In this document: positions 55,423 to 64,000 of the stretch, one piece after another
Layout: every line of letters starts with the position of its first letter
Position numbering within the stretch: the first letter of the stretch is position 1
Assembly (NCBI RefSeq): GCF_000746525.1
Contig: NZ_CP009048.1
Span: 1,028,501 to 1,092,500, forward strand
Reading direction: 5' to 3'
Length of the DNA: 64,000 nucleotides
Origin: Pseudomonas alkylphenolica
Lineage (GTDB): Bacteria; Pseudomonadota; Gammaproteobacteria; Pseudomonadales; Pseudomonadaceae
Translations under genes and position numbers: made by a program
The notes under the pieces: generated by a model
What the model saw: the letters and a program-made list of their open reading frames with translations, nothing else
Database searches by the model: none
Told to the model about the DNA's origin: nothing

Positions 55423-57303
55423 TCAGATGCGGAAGCTGCCGACCAGCTGTTTCAGGCGGCTGGCCTGTTGTTCCAGGTCGGCGCAGGCGCGCAGGGTCGA
55501 TTGCAGGTTTTCGACGCCTTCCTGGTTGAGCATGTTGATCTCGTTGATGTCCATGTTGATCGAGTCAACCACGGCGGTCTGCTCCTCGGTGGCCGTGGCC
55601 ACCGACTGGTTCATGCCGTCGATCTCGCCGATGCGCAGGGTCACGCTGCCCAGGCGCTCGCCGGCCTGGTTGGCGATCTCGACGCTGTCCTGGCTGTGGC
55701 GCTGGCTCTGGCCCATGGTGTCGACCGACTCGCGGGCGCCGACCTGCAGCTCCTCGATCATGTTCTGCACCTGCTGTGCCGACTCCTGGGTACGGTGCGC
55801 GAGGTTACGCACTTCATCGGCGACCACCGCGAAACCGCGCCCGGCCTCACCGGCGCGGGCGGCCTCGATCGCGGCGTTGAGTGCCAGCAGGTTGGTCTGC
55901 TGCGAGATGCTGGTGATCACTTCGAGGATCTGGCCGATGTTCACGGTCTTGCTGTTGAGCGTCTCGATGTGCGAGCTGGAGGTGCAGATCAGATCCGACA
56001 GACGGTTCATCGCGGCAATGCTGCGATCGACCACTTGCTGGCCTTCTTCGGCCAGGTGACGCGCCGAGCTTGCCTGTTGCGAAGCCTGGGCGGCGTTATG
56101 GGCGATCTCCTGGGCGGCGGCGCCGAGCTGGTTGATGGCCGCCGCGACGCTGTTGGTGCGGTTGGACTGTTCGTCGGAGTTGACCATCGACGAGTTGGAA
56201 GCGCTCACCACCCGCAATGCCACTTCGTTGACCTGCTCGGTGGCCGAAGACACCTCGCGGATCGAGGTATGAATACGTTCGACGAAACGGTTGAACGCGG
56301 TGCCGAGGATGCCGAATTCGTCCTGGCTGTGCAGGGTCAGACGCTTGGTCAGGTCACCTTCGCCTTCGGCAATGTCTTCCATGGCCCGGGTCATGGTGTG
56401 CAGCGGCTGCAGCAGAACGCGGATCAGCAGGCCCAACAGGGCGATGATGATGACCACGGCAACCAGGGTGGCGATCACTGCCGAGGTGCGGAACTTGCTG
56501 AGCATCGAGAAGGCTTTGTCCTTGTCGACGGACAGGCCGATGTACCAGTTGGCCGAAGGCAGGCCCTTGACCGGGGCGAAGGTCAGCAGGCGGGTCTGGC
56601 CGTCGACCTGGACTTCACTCAGGTCTTTGCTCAGGCGCGGGGTATTTTGTGGATACAGGTCCGACAGCGACTTCATCACCAGGTTTTTGTCCGGGTGCAC
56701 CAGAATCTTGCCTTGGTCGTTGACCAGGAAGGCATAACCCATACCGCCGAAGTTCAGCGAGTTGATGATTTCCACCAGGCCATCCAGCGCCAGATCGCCG
56801 CCGACCACGCCGATATTGCGTGCGGCGGTGGCCACCACCGAAATCACCATTTTGCCGGTGCTGACGTCAATATAGGGTTCGGTCAGGATCGGACCGTTGG
56901 CGGCCATCCCGTCTTTGTACCAGGGCCGCACGCGTGGGTCATAACCGTCAGGCATCTTGGTTTGCGGGCGAATGGTGAAACCACCGTTGACGTCACCCAG
57001 GTAAATAGTCAGGAAACTTGAGACCAGAGCTTGTTGCCCGAGCAAGGTACCGATGTTTTCAGCGGCGGGAAACGCGGCAATGTTCTGTGCGACGTTTTGC
57101 ACCAACAAGATGCGCCCATCAAACAGGTTTTTAATATTGGTTGAGGTGGTATCACCCATCTCGGCGAGATAACGTTCCAGATCTTCACGAATCGCATTGC
57201 GCTGCAGGAAATCGTTGTACAAAGTGAACAATGTGAAGGCGATCATGACGATCAGAGAAGCGGCCAGAAGGATCTTGTGGCTGAATCGGAGGCTTTTGTT
57301 CAT
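55423..57303 (-). CDS. mcpG: Methyl-accepting chemotaxis protein with amino-acid-type dCache sensor
   Basis: 626 residues from ATG 57303. Membrane segments about 10-30 and 278-300 flank a double-Cache domain. In it Y121, R126, W128 and Y129 (YDPRVRPWY) and D170 (VGGDLALD) match the dCache_1 amino-acid-binding motif of PctA/B/C. HAMP about 301-355, signalling domain with [28 protein letters not shown]. Position between purU and the DUF853 gene suggests KT2440 McpG (PP_1371), a GABA receptor; amino acids or GABA are the likely ligand, not proven here. Confidence 0.9.
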   Translation of the reverse strand: MNKSLRFSHKILLAASLIVMIAFTLFTLYNDFLQRNAIREDLERYLAEMGDTTSTNIKNLFDGRILLVQNVAQNIAAFPAAENIGTLLGQQALVSSFLTIYLGDVNGGFTIRPQTKMPDGYDPRVRPWYKDGMAANGPILTEPYIDVSTGKMVISVVATAARNIGVVGGDLALDGLVEIINSLNFGGMGYAFLVNDQGKILVHPDKNLVMKSLSDLYPQNTPRLSKDLSEVQVDGQTRLLTFAPVKGLPSANWYIGLSVDKDKAFSMLSKFRTSAVIATLVAVVIIIALLGLLIRVLLQPLHTMTRAMEDIAEGEGDLTKRLTLHSQDEFGILGTAFNRFVERIHTSIREVSSATEQVNEVALRVVSASNSSMVNSDEQSNRTNSVAAAINQLGAAAQEIAHNAAQASQQASSARHLAEEGQQVVDRSIAAMNRLSDLICTSSSHIETLNSKTVNIGQILEVITSISQQTNLLALNAAIEAARAGEAGRGFAVVADEVRNLAHRTQESAQQVQNMIEELQVGARESVDTMGQSQRHSQDSVEIANQAGERLGSVTLRIGEIDGMNQSVATATEEQTAVVDSINMDINEINMLNQEGVENLQSTLRACADLEQQASRLKQLVGSFRI

Positions 57304-57472
57304 AACGTGTCGGTCCGCTAAGGTTTTGTTATCCGGGTCGTTCGCACAAAGAACAGTTTGAAAGCAGTGCAGGTCCCCTTTCCTTGTCGGGCTTTTCCTG
57401 TCTTTCTGGTGGTCTATCGCTAATGAGATATCGGCCGATTCGAGCCAAAGCTTAAACAGAGGGTGAAAAAAC

Positions 57473-58951
57473 ATGCCTGACTCTTCGCAGTTCATTCTCG
57501 GTGCCGATCCGGCCGGACAAGCGGTTGTCCAGGCCATGCGCCTGGCCAACCGTCACGGCCTGGTCGCCGGTGCTACCGGTACCGGCAAGACCGTAACCCT
57601 GCAGCACATGGCGGAGGCGTTCAGCGATGCCGGGGTGGCAGTATTCGCCGCCGACGTCAAAGGCGACCTGTGTGGCCTCGGCGCGGTGGGCAAGCCTCAG
57701 GGCAAAGTCGCCGAACGCATCGCCGGGATGCCCTGGCTTGAGCATCGGCCGCAGGCTTATCCGGTCAGCCTGTGGGATGTCCATGGGCAATCCGGTCATC
57801 CATTGCGCACCACCCTCAGTGAAATGGGCCCGTTGTTGCTGGGCAACCTGCTGGAGCTGACCGACAGTCAGCAGGCCGCGCTGTACGCCGCGTTCAAGGT
57901 GGCCGATCGCGAAGGCCTGTTGCTGCTCGATATCAAGGACCTCAAGGCGCTGCTGGCGCACCTCAAAGACAACCCGCAATTGCTCGGTGAAGACAGTGCG
58001 CTGATGACCACCGGCTCCAGCCAGGCCCTGCTACGGCGCCTGGCCACCCTGGAACAGCAGGGTGCCGAGGCGTTGTTCGGCGAGCCGGCGTTGCAGCTGG
58101 AAGATCTGCTGCGTGCGGATGCCGATGGCCGCGGGCGAATCCATCTGCTGGATGCCAGCCGTCTGGTGCACGAGGCGCCGAAGGTCTACGCGACCTTCCT
58201 GTTATGGTTGCTGGCCGAGCTGTTCGAGCAGTTGCCCGAGCGCGGCGATGCCGACAAACCCTTGCTGGCACTGTTCTTCGATGAAGCTCACCTATTGTTC
58301 AACGGCACGCCGAAGGCATTGCAGGATCGTCTGGAGCAGGTTGTCCGGTTGATTCGTTCCAAGGGTGTCGGGGTGTATTTCGTCACCCAGTCGCCGGGCG
58401 ACCTGCCGGATGATGTCCTGGCGCAACTGGGCTTGCGTATTCAGCACGGCCTGCGTGCCTTCACGGCCAAAGAGCAGAAGTCATTGAAGGCAGTGGCCGA
58501 CGGTTTCCGCCCCAACCCCGACATTGACACCCTGAGCGTACTGACCGAGCTTGGCATCGGAGAGGCGTTGGTCGGTACCCTGCAGGACAAGGGCACGCCG
58601 GGCATGGTCCAGCGGGTGCTGATCGCCCCGCCGCAGTCACGCATCGGGCCGTTGAGCGACGCTGAGCGCGCCGCCCTGATTGCCGCCTCACCGTTGGCCG
58701 GGCGCTACGACAAGCCGGTGGATCGCGAGTCGGCCTATGAAATGCTTAACGCCCGCAAAGGCGGGGTAGCGCAGCCCGAACAGGCGCCCGCAGCTACTGA
58801 GCCAAGCTTTGCTGACCAGGCTGGGGAATTCCTCCAGAGCGCTGCCGGGCAGGCGATCAAGTCGGCGGTGCGTCAGGCGGCCAACCAGTTCGGGCGTCAG
58901 TTGGTGCGTGGCTTGATGGGCTCGTTGCTCGGCAGTAGCAAGCGCCGCTAG
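57473..58951 (+). CDS. HerA-like DUF853 ATPase (YjgR type)
   Basis: 492 residues. Walker [12 protein letters not shown] at residues 33-43, Walker [14 protein letters not shown] at about 264-276, and an arginine-finger/sensor region [30 protein letters not shown]: the FtsK/HerA ATPase superfamily. C-terminal DUF853 tail is Ala/Gln rich with a Gly-rich end ([11 protein letters not shown]). E. coli YjgR is the closest named relative. There is no NurA nuclease gene next to it. Cytoplasmic; role unknown. Divergent from the chemoreceptor gene. Confidence 0.88.
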   Translation: MPDSSQFILGADPAGQAVVQAMRLANRHGLVAGATGTGKTVTLQHMAEAFSDAGVAVFAADVKGDLCGLGAVGKPQGKVAERIAGMPWLEHRPQAYPVSLWDVHGQSGHPLRTTLSEMGPLLLGNLLELTDSQQAALYAAFKVADREGLLLLDIKDLKALLAHLKDNPQLLGEDSALMTTGSSQALLRRLATLEQQGAEALFGEPALQLEDLLRADADGRGRIHLLDASRLVHEAPKVYATFLLWLLAELFEQLPERGDADKPLLALFFDEAHLLFNGTPKALQDRLEQVVRLIRSKGVGVYFVTQSPGDLPDDVLAQLGLRIQHGLRAFTAKEQKSLKAVADGFRPNPDIDTLSVLTELGIGEALVGTLQDKGTPGMVQRVLIAPPQSRIGPLSDAERAALIAASPLAGRYDKPVDRESAYEMLNARKGGVAQPEQAPAATEPSFADQAGEFLQSAAGQAIKSAVRQAANQFGRQLVRGLMGSLLGSSKRR

Positions 58952-58964
58952 CCGGTATACAGAC

Positions 58965-59042
58965 ACCTGTGGGAGTGGGCTTGCCCCGCGATAGCGAGCT
59001 GTCAGCCACATCGCAATCGCGGGGCAAGCCCGCTCCCACAGG
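58965..59042. repeat. REP pair 9 (outer CCCACAGG, inner GCGAT)
   Basis: CCTGTGGGAGTGGGCTTGCC and, inverted, AATCGCGGGGCAAGCCCGCT with GATAGCGAGCTGTCAGCCACATC between. It lies between the DUF853 gene and the pitA terminator. Confidence 0.92.
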
Positions 59043-59054
59043 CGATGTGCATAC

Positions 59055-59083
59055 GAAAAAGGCGCCCGAAGGCGCCTTTTTCA
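59055..59083 (-). terminator. Intrinsic terminator of pitA
   Basis: AAAAAGGCGCC-CGAA-GGCGCCTTTTT: symmetrical stem with T runs on both strands, 13 bases after the pitA stop. It can also end DUF853 transcripts. Confidence 0.93.
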
Positions 59084-59095
59084 ATGCAGCATGGA

Positions 59096-60568
59096 TCAAC
59101 CGATGAACCGGGTCGCCAGCCAGAACAACCCGGCCGACAGGCCCACAGTTGCCGGCAGGGTCAGGACCCAGGCCAGCAGGATGGTCTTGACGGTGCCGCC
59201 TTGCAGGCCGCTCTTGTTCGCCACCATGGTACCGGCGACACCCGACGACAATACGTGGGTGGTCGATACCGGCAGGCTGAAGATGTTGGCCATGCCGATG
59301 GCGCAGGCTGCGGTGATCTGCGCCGACATGCCCTGGGCATAAGTCATGCCTTGCTTGCCGATTTTTTCACCGATGGTCAGGACCACACGCTTCCAGCCAA
59401 CCATGGTACCCAGGCCCAAGGCCAGGGCAACCGCGAGGATCACCCAGAACGGTGCGTACTCGGTGGTGGCGGTCAGGTCTTTGCGCAGTTTGTCCAGGTC
59501 AGACTTCTCACGAGGCTGCAGGCCTGGGAGCTTGCCGACTTTCTTCGCGGTGTCGTCCAGGCAGAGCAGGTAACGACGTACTTCAACGCGTTTTTCCGGG
59601 GTCAGCGAGCGGTACTCGGTTACGCCCTTGAGCGAGTCGAGCAGGGCATTGATGGTCGGCTCGGTCTGCTGCGGGTTGCAGCTGAACTGTTCTGGCAGGT
59701 CGCCATTTTTGGCTTTGCCCAGGGCCAGGAACTCGCCCAAGGTAGCCTGGTTGCGCTGGTAGAACTGGCTCAGGTGCAGGGTGGCGTCGCGGGTCCGCTC
59801 GATCTGGTAGGTGGTGCTGTTCAGGTCGAGTACGAACTGTGCCGGGACGATACCGATCAACACCAGCATGATCAGGCCGATGCCTTTCTGGCCATCGTTG
59901 GAGCCGTGCACGAAGCTCACGCCCATGGCCGACATCACCAGTACCAGGCGGTTCCAGAACGGCGGGTGCTTCTTGTCGTCGAGCTTGCGGCGCTGTTCCG
60001 GCGTCTTGTGCATCTTCGACAGCGGGCGCCACCATTTCAGGCCCAGCAGCACCAGTGCAGCGACAGCAAAGCCTGCCATGGGCGAGAGCACCAGGGACAT
60101 GCCGATGTCGATTGCCTTCTGCCAGTTGACCCCTTCACCCAACGGGATGTCGCTGATCAGGGCATTGGCCAGGCCAACCCCGAGGATCGAACCGATCAGG
60201 GTGTGGGAGCTGGACGCCGGAATGCCGAAGTACCAGGTGCCCAGGTTCCAGGCAATGGCGGCGGCGAGCAAGGAGAAAACCATGGCCAATCCATGACCGG
60301 TGTTCACATTGATCAGCATCTCCACCGGCAACAGGTGAACGATGGCATACGCCACGCCGACACCGCCGAGCAGCACGCCAAGGAAGTTGAACACCCCGGA
60401 GAAGAACACCGCCAGGTGCGGGGGCATGGCTTTGGTATAAATGACTGTAGCAACCGCGTTAGCGGTGTCATGAAAGCCATTGATGAACTCGAAGGCGAGT
60501 ACGAAGGTCAAAGCGAGCAACAGGCTCACCAGTACCCAGGCATCAAGTCCGCTGAATAAATCGATCAT
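59096..60568 (-). CDS. pitA: Low-affinity inorganic phosphate transporter PitA
   Basis: 490 residues, ATG 60568. Inner-membrane Pi:H+ symporter of the PiT family: two copies of the family signature, [23 protein letters not shown]-like segment [17 protein letters not shown] near residue 28 and [24 protein letters not shown] near the C-terminus, with a hydrophilic central loop. Size matches E. coli PitA (499). No PHO box is visible. Divergent from nothing; it points away from pcaR. Confidence 0.94.
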   Translation of the reverse strand: [490 protein letters not shown]

Positions 60569-60900
60569 GAAGGTTTTCTGACCCGGTCATAAGGGGGCGC
60601 GATTATGCCAGAAATCCCTGTTAATCGATGCACCTGCCGCTGACCGGTTCTGGCCGAGGAGGTGCTTTCCCGGGGTGGCATGTGTCGGGAATGATTAAAC
60701 AAATGTCGGCTAAAATCGGTAAAAATCAAGAAAATATAAGGGTTTACGACAACCATCAGCTCACATTAAAAATTCAAACGCTTGTATGAAATTTGTGAGA
60801 AACCGTTACGGCATGCGTTAGGAGCTGTAACGATCAGCCCCCCGGACTTTTCTCAAGTACCGGCCATCCGACCGCCACAAGCCGGCGTCATGCTCGTAGC
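60569..60900. other. Upstream region of pitA
   Basis: 332 bases with no gene. It is AT-rich at about 60690-60790 (likely pitA promoter area) and contains a CGTTAC...GTAACG repeat at about 60813-60838. I see no PHO box. Confidence 0.6.
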
Positions 60901-61101
60901 CTAGGGCTCGTCGCTCTTGAGTTCTTTCTCGATTTTTTGCAGTTCCTGGGCGAATGCCTGATCAAGAATGCTTGCCCGTTTGCGCCAGGGCTTGCGCTCC
61001 GGGTCGGGCTGGGCGGCGTAGGTGGTGACTTCCCCGCCGTAAACTTCCTTGTAACGTTGTTCCTGACGCTCAAGTTCCGCGCGCAGTTCGTCTTTCGTCA
61101 C
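60901..61101 (-). CDS. Small conserved protein, 66 residues
   Basis: GTG start at 61101. Reads MTKDELRAELERQEQRYKEV then YGGEVTTYAAQPDPERKPW, ending ELQKIEKELKSDEP. Highly charged, two amphipathic helices that could form a coiled coil, no membrane segment. Conserved in this place in other Pseudomonas (between pitA and pcaR, as I recall). No known domain. Ribosome site is weak. Confidence 0.75.
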   Translation of the reverse strand: MTKDELRAELERQEQRYKEVYGGEVTTYAAQPDPERKPWRKRASILDQAFAQELQKIEKELKSDEP

Positions 61102-61522
61102 AGTGCTACCTGTTGGTTTGAATAAACTCTGGCGTTAACGCGTGGGGTTGCGCAATCGCACAACGTGCACGTGGCTACGCTGCCAGAGCATGATTACTGT
61201 CGCAGCAACAGTAAATTCTGATTAGACAAGTCGATACGAACAACAGGGTGTTCAATCTTGTGTCACTTGCTTCAGGCTCGTTCCCTACGACTTCTGGCAC
61301 GTGCGGATTGGATCCGGCAAAAGCCTGCTGGGTCGCGGCAACGGAACTTGATTATAGCAAGCAAGTTTCCTCAGCGTACCACTCTGTTGTTTCTCTAATG
61401 ACAACAAAGATGGGCTTTTGTTACCGGTTTGTTAAGTTCGCCTGGCGTTTCGCTTAAGCGCCTGCTTGAGACGCGAAGTTCTTCAGCAAAATGGGTAACT
61501 GAAGTTGATCAGGCAAGGAGTG
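61102..61522. other. Gene-free region upstream of the small RNA candidate
   Basis: No convincing gene; an open frame at 61429-61629 crosses a terminator and is rejected. Short inverted repeats: ACGTGCACGT (61163-61172), TTACTGT/ACAGTAA (61194-61214), AACTTG/CAAGTT (61345-61367), TGTTGT/ACAACA (61385-61406) and CGCTTAAGCG (about 61450). Several could be protein sites or parts of RNAs. Confidence 0.6.
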
Positions 61523-61524
61523 AG

Positions 61525-61557
61525 AAAAAAACGGCCTCGCTTCGTGGGCAAGGCCGT
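61525..61557 (-). terminator. Intrinsic terminator of the candidate small RNA
   Basis: On the minus strand ACGGCCTTGC-CCACGAA-GCGAGGCCGT followed by six more T. Ten-base stem with one wobble; strong form. Confidence 0.85.
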
Positions 61558-61616
61558 GCCTGGGACTTCTACGGTGGGTACCTGACCAGTCTCTCCAAGA
61601 AGCCACATGGTGGCGG
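61525..61616 (-). ncRNA. Candidate small RNA divergent from pcaR
   Basis: A sigma-70-like promoter on the minus strand (TTGACC at 61650-61645, 16 bases, TATACC at 61628-61623) and an intrinsic terminator at 61525-61557 bracket about 92 nt. The 5' end can fold GCCAC/GTGGC. The terminator stem is a U-G-wobble 10-bp stem only on the minus strand; on the plus strand it would have a C-A mismatch, which fixes the orientation. No usable reading frame fits. Not matched to any known RNA family. Confidence 0.5.
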
Positions 61617-61622
61617 TAGAAA

Positions 61623-61650
61623 GGTATAAGCAATTGAGGGTAGCGGTCAA
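61623..61650 (-). promoter_or_regulatory. Promoter of the candidate small RNA
   Basis: TTGACC - 16 bases - TATACC on the minus strand. The PcaR operator begins two bases upstream of its -35 box. Confidence 0.5.
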
Positions 61651-61682
61651 TTGCGATTATCGGTCGTTGGTTCGATAATCGC
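61651..61682 (+). promoter_or_regulatory. pcaR promoter and overlapping PcaR operator
   Basis: TTGCGA (61651-61656), 17 bases, GATAAT (61674-61679) fits a sigma-70 promoter for pcaR. A perfect 10-bp inverted repeat, GCGATTATCG (61653-61662) and CGATAATCGC (61673-61682), covers both boxes, which fits repression of pcaR by its own product. Confidence 0.75.
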
Positions 61683-61710
61683 CCCAGTGACTGTGTTGTC
61701 GAGGTGAGCC

Positions 61711-62586
61711 ATGACAGAAGAAACAACGCCCAAAGGGCCCGGATTGAACGATCAGGTGCGCAGTTCGTTTGCGTCGCTGGCACCGCCCATCGTCGCGTCA
61801 CCGGCCAGGCGTATCCAGGCCTTCACTGGTGATCCCGACTTCATGACCTCGCTGGCCCGCGGCCTGGCGGTGGTCCAGGCGTTCCAGGAGCGCAAGCGCC
61901 ACCTGACCATCGCGCAGATCAGCCACCGCACGGAAATTCCCCGGGCTGCGGTGCGCCGTTGCCTGCATACCCTGATCAAGCTGGGTTACGCCACCACCGA
62001 CGGGCGGACCTATTCACTGTTGCCCAAGGTGCTGACGCTGGGGCACGCCTACCTGTCATCCACGCCATTGGCAGTGTCGGCCCAGCCCTACCTGGACCGC
62101 ATGAGCGATCAGTTGCACGAGGCCTGCAACATGGCCACCCTCGAAGGCGACGACATTCTTTATATAGCCCGCTCGGCCACGGTGCAGCGCCTGATTTCGG
62201 TGGACCTCTCGGTAGGCGGGCGGCTGCCCGCCTATTGCACGTCCATGGGGCGGATCCTCCTGGCGGCGCTGGACGACGCGACCCTGCACGAATACCTGGA
62301 GCATGCCGACCTGCAGGCCAAGACCAGTCGCACCATTCATGATCCGGTGGCGTTGCTCGAATGCCTGCAACAGGTTCGCCAGCAAGGCTGGTGCGTGGTC
62401 GATCAGGAGCTGGAGCAGGGCCTGCGTTCGATTGCCGTGCCGGTCTACGATGCCTCCGGCCAGGTGCTGGCAGCACTGAACGTCAGTACCCATGCCGGCC
62501 GGGTCAGCCGCACCGAGCTTGAACAACGCTTTTTGCCGATCATGCTGGCGGCCAGCCGCGACCTCAGTGCCCAGCTGTTTGCCTGA
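61711..62586 (+). CDS. pcaR: IclR-family regulator PcaR of the protocatechuate/beta-ketoadipate pathway
   Basis: 291 residues, ATG 61711 after GAGGTGA. N-terminal winged helix from about 45: SLARGLAVVQAFQERKRHLTI, IPRAAVRRCLHTLIKLGY. IclR effector domain from about 110 to the end, with EACNMATLEGDDILYIARS and TSMGRILLAALDD. Activates pca genes with beta-ketoadipate as inducer and represses itself. Precedes pcaK as in P. putida. The long N-terminal arm before the winged helix is usual for PcaR. Confidence 0.95.
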   Translation: MTEETTPKGPGLNDQVRSSFASLAPPIVASPARRIQAFTGDPDFMTSLARGLAVVQAFQERKRHLTIAQISHRTEIPRAAVRRCLHTLIKLGYATTDGRTYSLLPKVLTLGHAYLSSTPLAVSAQPYLDRMSDQLHEACNMATLEGDDILYIARSATVQRLISVDLSVGGRLPAYCTSMGRILLAALDDATLHEYLEHADLQAKTSRTIHDPVALLECLQQVRQQGWCVVDQELEQGLRSIAVPVYDASGQVLAALNVSTHAGRVSRTELEQRFLPIMLAASRDLSAQLFA

Positions 62587-62601
62587 ACCTGCACGTTCCT
62601 G

Positions 62602-62633
62602 TTCGATAAACGCACAGTGTTGCGTTTATCGAA
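62602..62633. promoter_or_regulatory. PcaR operator upstream of pcaK
   Basis: Perfect 13-bp inverted repeat TTCGATAAACGCA (62602-62614) and TGCGTTTATCGAA (62621-62633) with a 6-base spacer. Its half-site TTCGATAAACGC agrees with TTCGATAATCGC in the pcaR operator. 114 bases upstream of pcaK. Confidence 0.75.
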
Positions 62634-62746
62634 TTGCGCAGTTTTCGACCTGTTATTAATGTCCTTCGCACCGATCGATCTGCCTGGATCGATTGTGTTG
62701 CTCACGCGCGCCCCGCACATAAGCGCGCTCCAACTGGATAAAAATA

Positions 62747-64000
62747 ATGAACAGTCCGCAAGCTGCTGTCGGGAACTGCCTTGATGTGCAGTCCTTTATC
62801 AATTCGCAACCGCTGTCGCGCTATCAATGGCGCGTAGTGATCCTGTGTTTTCTGATCGTCTTTCTTGATGGCCTGGATACTGCTGCCATGGGCTTTATCG
62901 CCCCGGCGCTGTCCCAGGACTGGGGGATCGACCGCGCCAGCCTCGGCCCGGTGATGAGCGCGGCGCTGATCGGTATGGTCTTCGGCGCCCTGGGCTCGGG
63001 ACCCTTGGCCGACCGTTTCGGGCGCAAGGTGGTGCTGGTCGGGGCGGTGGTGGTGTTTGGCGCCTTCAGCCTGGCCTCGGCCTACAGCAGCAACGTCGAT
63101 CAGTTGCTGGTGCTGCGCTTTCTGACCGGCCTGGGGCTAGGCGCCGGTATGCCCAACGCCACCACGCTGCTCTCTGAGTACACCCCGGAGCGGCTCAAGT
63201 CGTTGCTGGTCACCAGCATGTTCTGTGGCTTCAACCTGGGTATGGCCGGTGGTGGTTTCATTTCCGCCAAGCTGATCCCGGCGTTCGGCTGGCACAGCCT
63301 GCTGTTGATCGGTGGCGTATTGCCGCTGGTATTGGCTGTGGTGCTGCTGCTGTGGTTGCCGGAGTCGGCGCGTTTTCTGGTGGTGCGCAATCGCGGCACA
63401 GACAAAGTGCGCCAGGCCCTGGCGCCGATCGATCCTGCCATTGTCGGCCAGGCCTCGAGTTTCAGCGTGCCGGAGCAAAAAACGGTGAAGGCACGCAATG
63501 TCTTTGCGGTGATCTTTTCCGGCACCTACAGCGTCGGCACCTTGTTGCTGTGGCTGACCTATTTCATGGGCCTGGTAATCGTCTACCTGCTGACCAGCTG
63601 GCTGCCGACCCTGATGCGTGACAGTGGCGCGAGCATGGAGCAGGCCGCCTTTATCGGTGCCTTGTTCCAGTTTGGCGGGGTACTCAGCGCCGTGGCGGTG
63701 GGCTGGGCCATGGACCGCTACAACCCGCACAAGGTAATCGGCACCTTCTATCTGCTGGCCGGGGTGTTTGCCTACGCGGTGGGTCAGAGCCTGGGCAACA
63801 TCACCGTGCTGGCGACCCTGGTACTGATTGCCGGTATGTGCGTCAACGGTGCGCAGTCGGCCATGCCTTCTCTGGCGGCGCGTTTCTATCCGACTCAGGG
63901 CCGTGCCACGGGCGTGTCGTGGATGCTCGGCATTGGCCGCTTCGGCGCCATTCTCGGTGCCTGGATGGGCGCGACCCTGTTGGGCCTGGGCTGGAACTTC
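62747..64000 (+). CDS. pcaK: 4-hydroxybenzoate/protocatechuate transporter PcaK (3' end outside window)
   Basis: 418 codons visible, open to the right edge. Aromatic-acid:H+ symporter of the MFS. N-terminus MNSPQAAVGNCLDVQSFINS; first helix has IVFLDGLDTAAMGFIAPAL with the Asp residues of the DGxD motif of PcaK; then GPLADRFGRKVVLVG in loop 2-3 and a long helix 4 region LGLGAGMPNATTLLSEYTPER. It also acts as chemoreceptor-like sensor for aromatic acids in P. putida. ATG 62747 has no strong ribosome site (CTGGATAAAAATA). Ends before the final helices. Confidence 0.95.
   Translation, partial: MNSPQAAVGNCLDVQSFINSQPLSRYQWRVVILCFLIVFLDGLDTAAMGFIAPALSQDWGIDRASLGPVMSAALIGMVFGALGSGPLADRFGRKVVLVGAVVVFGAFSLASAYSSNVDQLLVLRFLTGLGLGAGMPNATTLLSEYTPERLKSLLVTSMFCGFNLGMAGGGFISAKLIPAFGWHSLLLIGGVLPLVLAVVLLLWLPESARFLVVRNRGTDKVRQALAPIDPAIVGQASSFSVPEQKTVKARNVFAVIFSGTYSVGTLLLWLTYFMGLVIVYLLTSWLPTLMRDSGASMEQAAFIGALFQFGGVLSAVAVGWAMDRYNPHKVIGTFYLLAGVFAYAVGQSLGNITVLATLVLIAGMCVNGAQSAMPSLAARFYPTQGRATGVSWMLGIGRFGAILGAWMGATLLGLGWNF

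Noticed and set aside
61429..61629. 66-residue open frame on the plus strand
   Set aside because: Crosses the small RNA promoter side and its terminator, has a weak start and no homology I recognise.

Overview
This window is an ordinary, gene-dense stretch of chromosome from a Pseudomonas of the P. putida/P. fluorescens lineage. The evidence is the ColRS locus with all the known ColS metal-sensing residues, BifA, the PyeR-PyeM-XenB set, an MvaT/TurA-type H-NS protein, the pcaR-pcaK pair, high GC, and ten copies of a Pseudomonas REP sequence. I see no phage, transposase, integron, CRISPR array, rRNA or tRNA. As I remember the PAO1 map, gene order from the orphan kinase and panE through groEL, colRS, mexVW, icmP, bifA, sodB, argP, pyeR/xenB, olsBA, fumA, pykA, sbcB and mvaT to purU follows P. 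aeruginosa PA4398 down to PA4314. In P. putida KT2440 these genes appear to be split between the PP_09xx and PP_13xx regions.

Layout. Positions 1-11000: cobalamin adenosyltransferase (cut by the window edge), orphan hybrid-free histidine kinase, panE, yajQ, an MscS channel, an MFS exporter, ampG, an alkyltransferase-like repair protein, a DUF481 outer-membrane protein, a HugZ-type haem protein and fxsA. 11000-18000: groESL with a sigma-32-type promoter, a PAP2 phosphatase, colRS and the methyltransferase/InaA/small-protein operon; two ColR-box matches link the phosphatase and that operon to ColR. 18000-32500: MexVW efflux, a four-gene imelysin/di-haem iron-type locus headed by icmP, the c-di-GMP phosphodiesterase bifA, sodB, argO and argP.

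32500-48000: an SDR, a coiled-coil membrane protein, xenB-pyeM-pyeR with a clear palindromic operator, acpH, the ornithine-lipid genes olsBA, an envelope-type run (acyl-CoA-dehydrogenase-like, serine hydrolase, Cys-rich small protein, YceI-like, phospholipase-D-like), fumA, a ferredoxin-type reductase and pykA. 48000-64000: a TPR-like lipoprotein, PilZ protein, sbcB, mvaT, purU, a 57-residue small protein, a three-gene glycosyltransferase/deacetylase/flippase-like operon, an amino-acid-type chemoreceptor, a HerA-like ATPase, pitA, a small protein, pcaR and the start of pcaK.

The most interesting non-coding signal is at 61525-61650: a promoter and a strong intrinsic terminator on the minus strand that would make an RNA of about 90 nt divergent from pcaR, with the PcaR operator between them. 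Other points worth checking are REP sequence translated as the C-terminal tails of two membrane proteins, the ColR and PyeR operators, the 57-residue gene after purU, and the poorly characterised imelysin and glycolipid-type operons. Gene order comparisons with PAO1 and KT2440 are from memory and were not computed.
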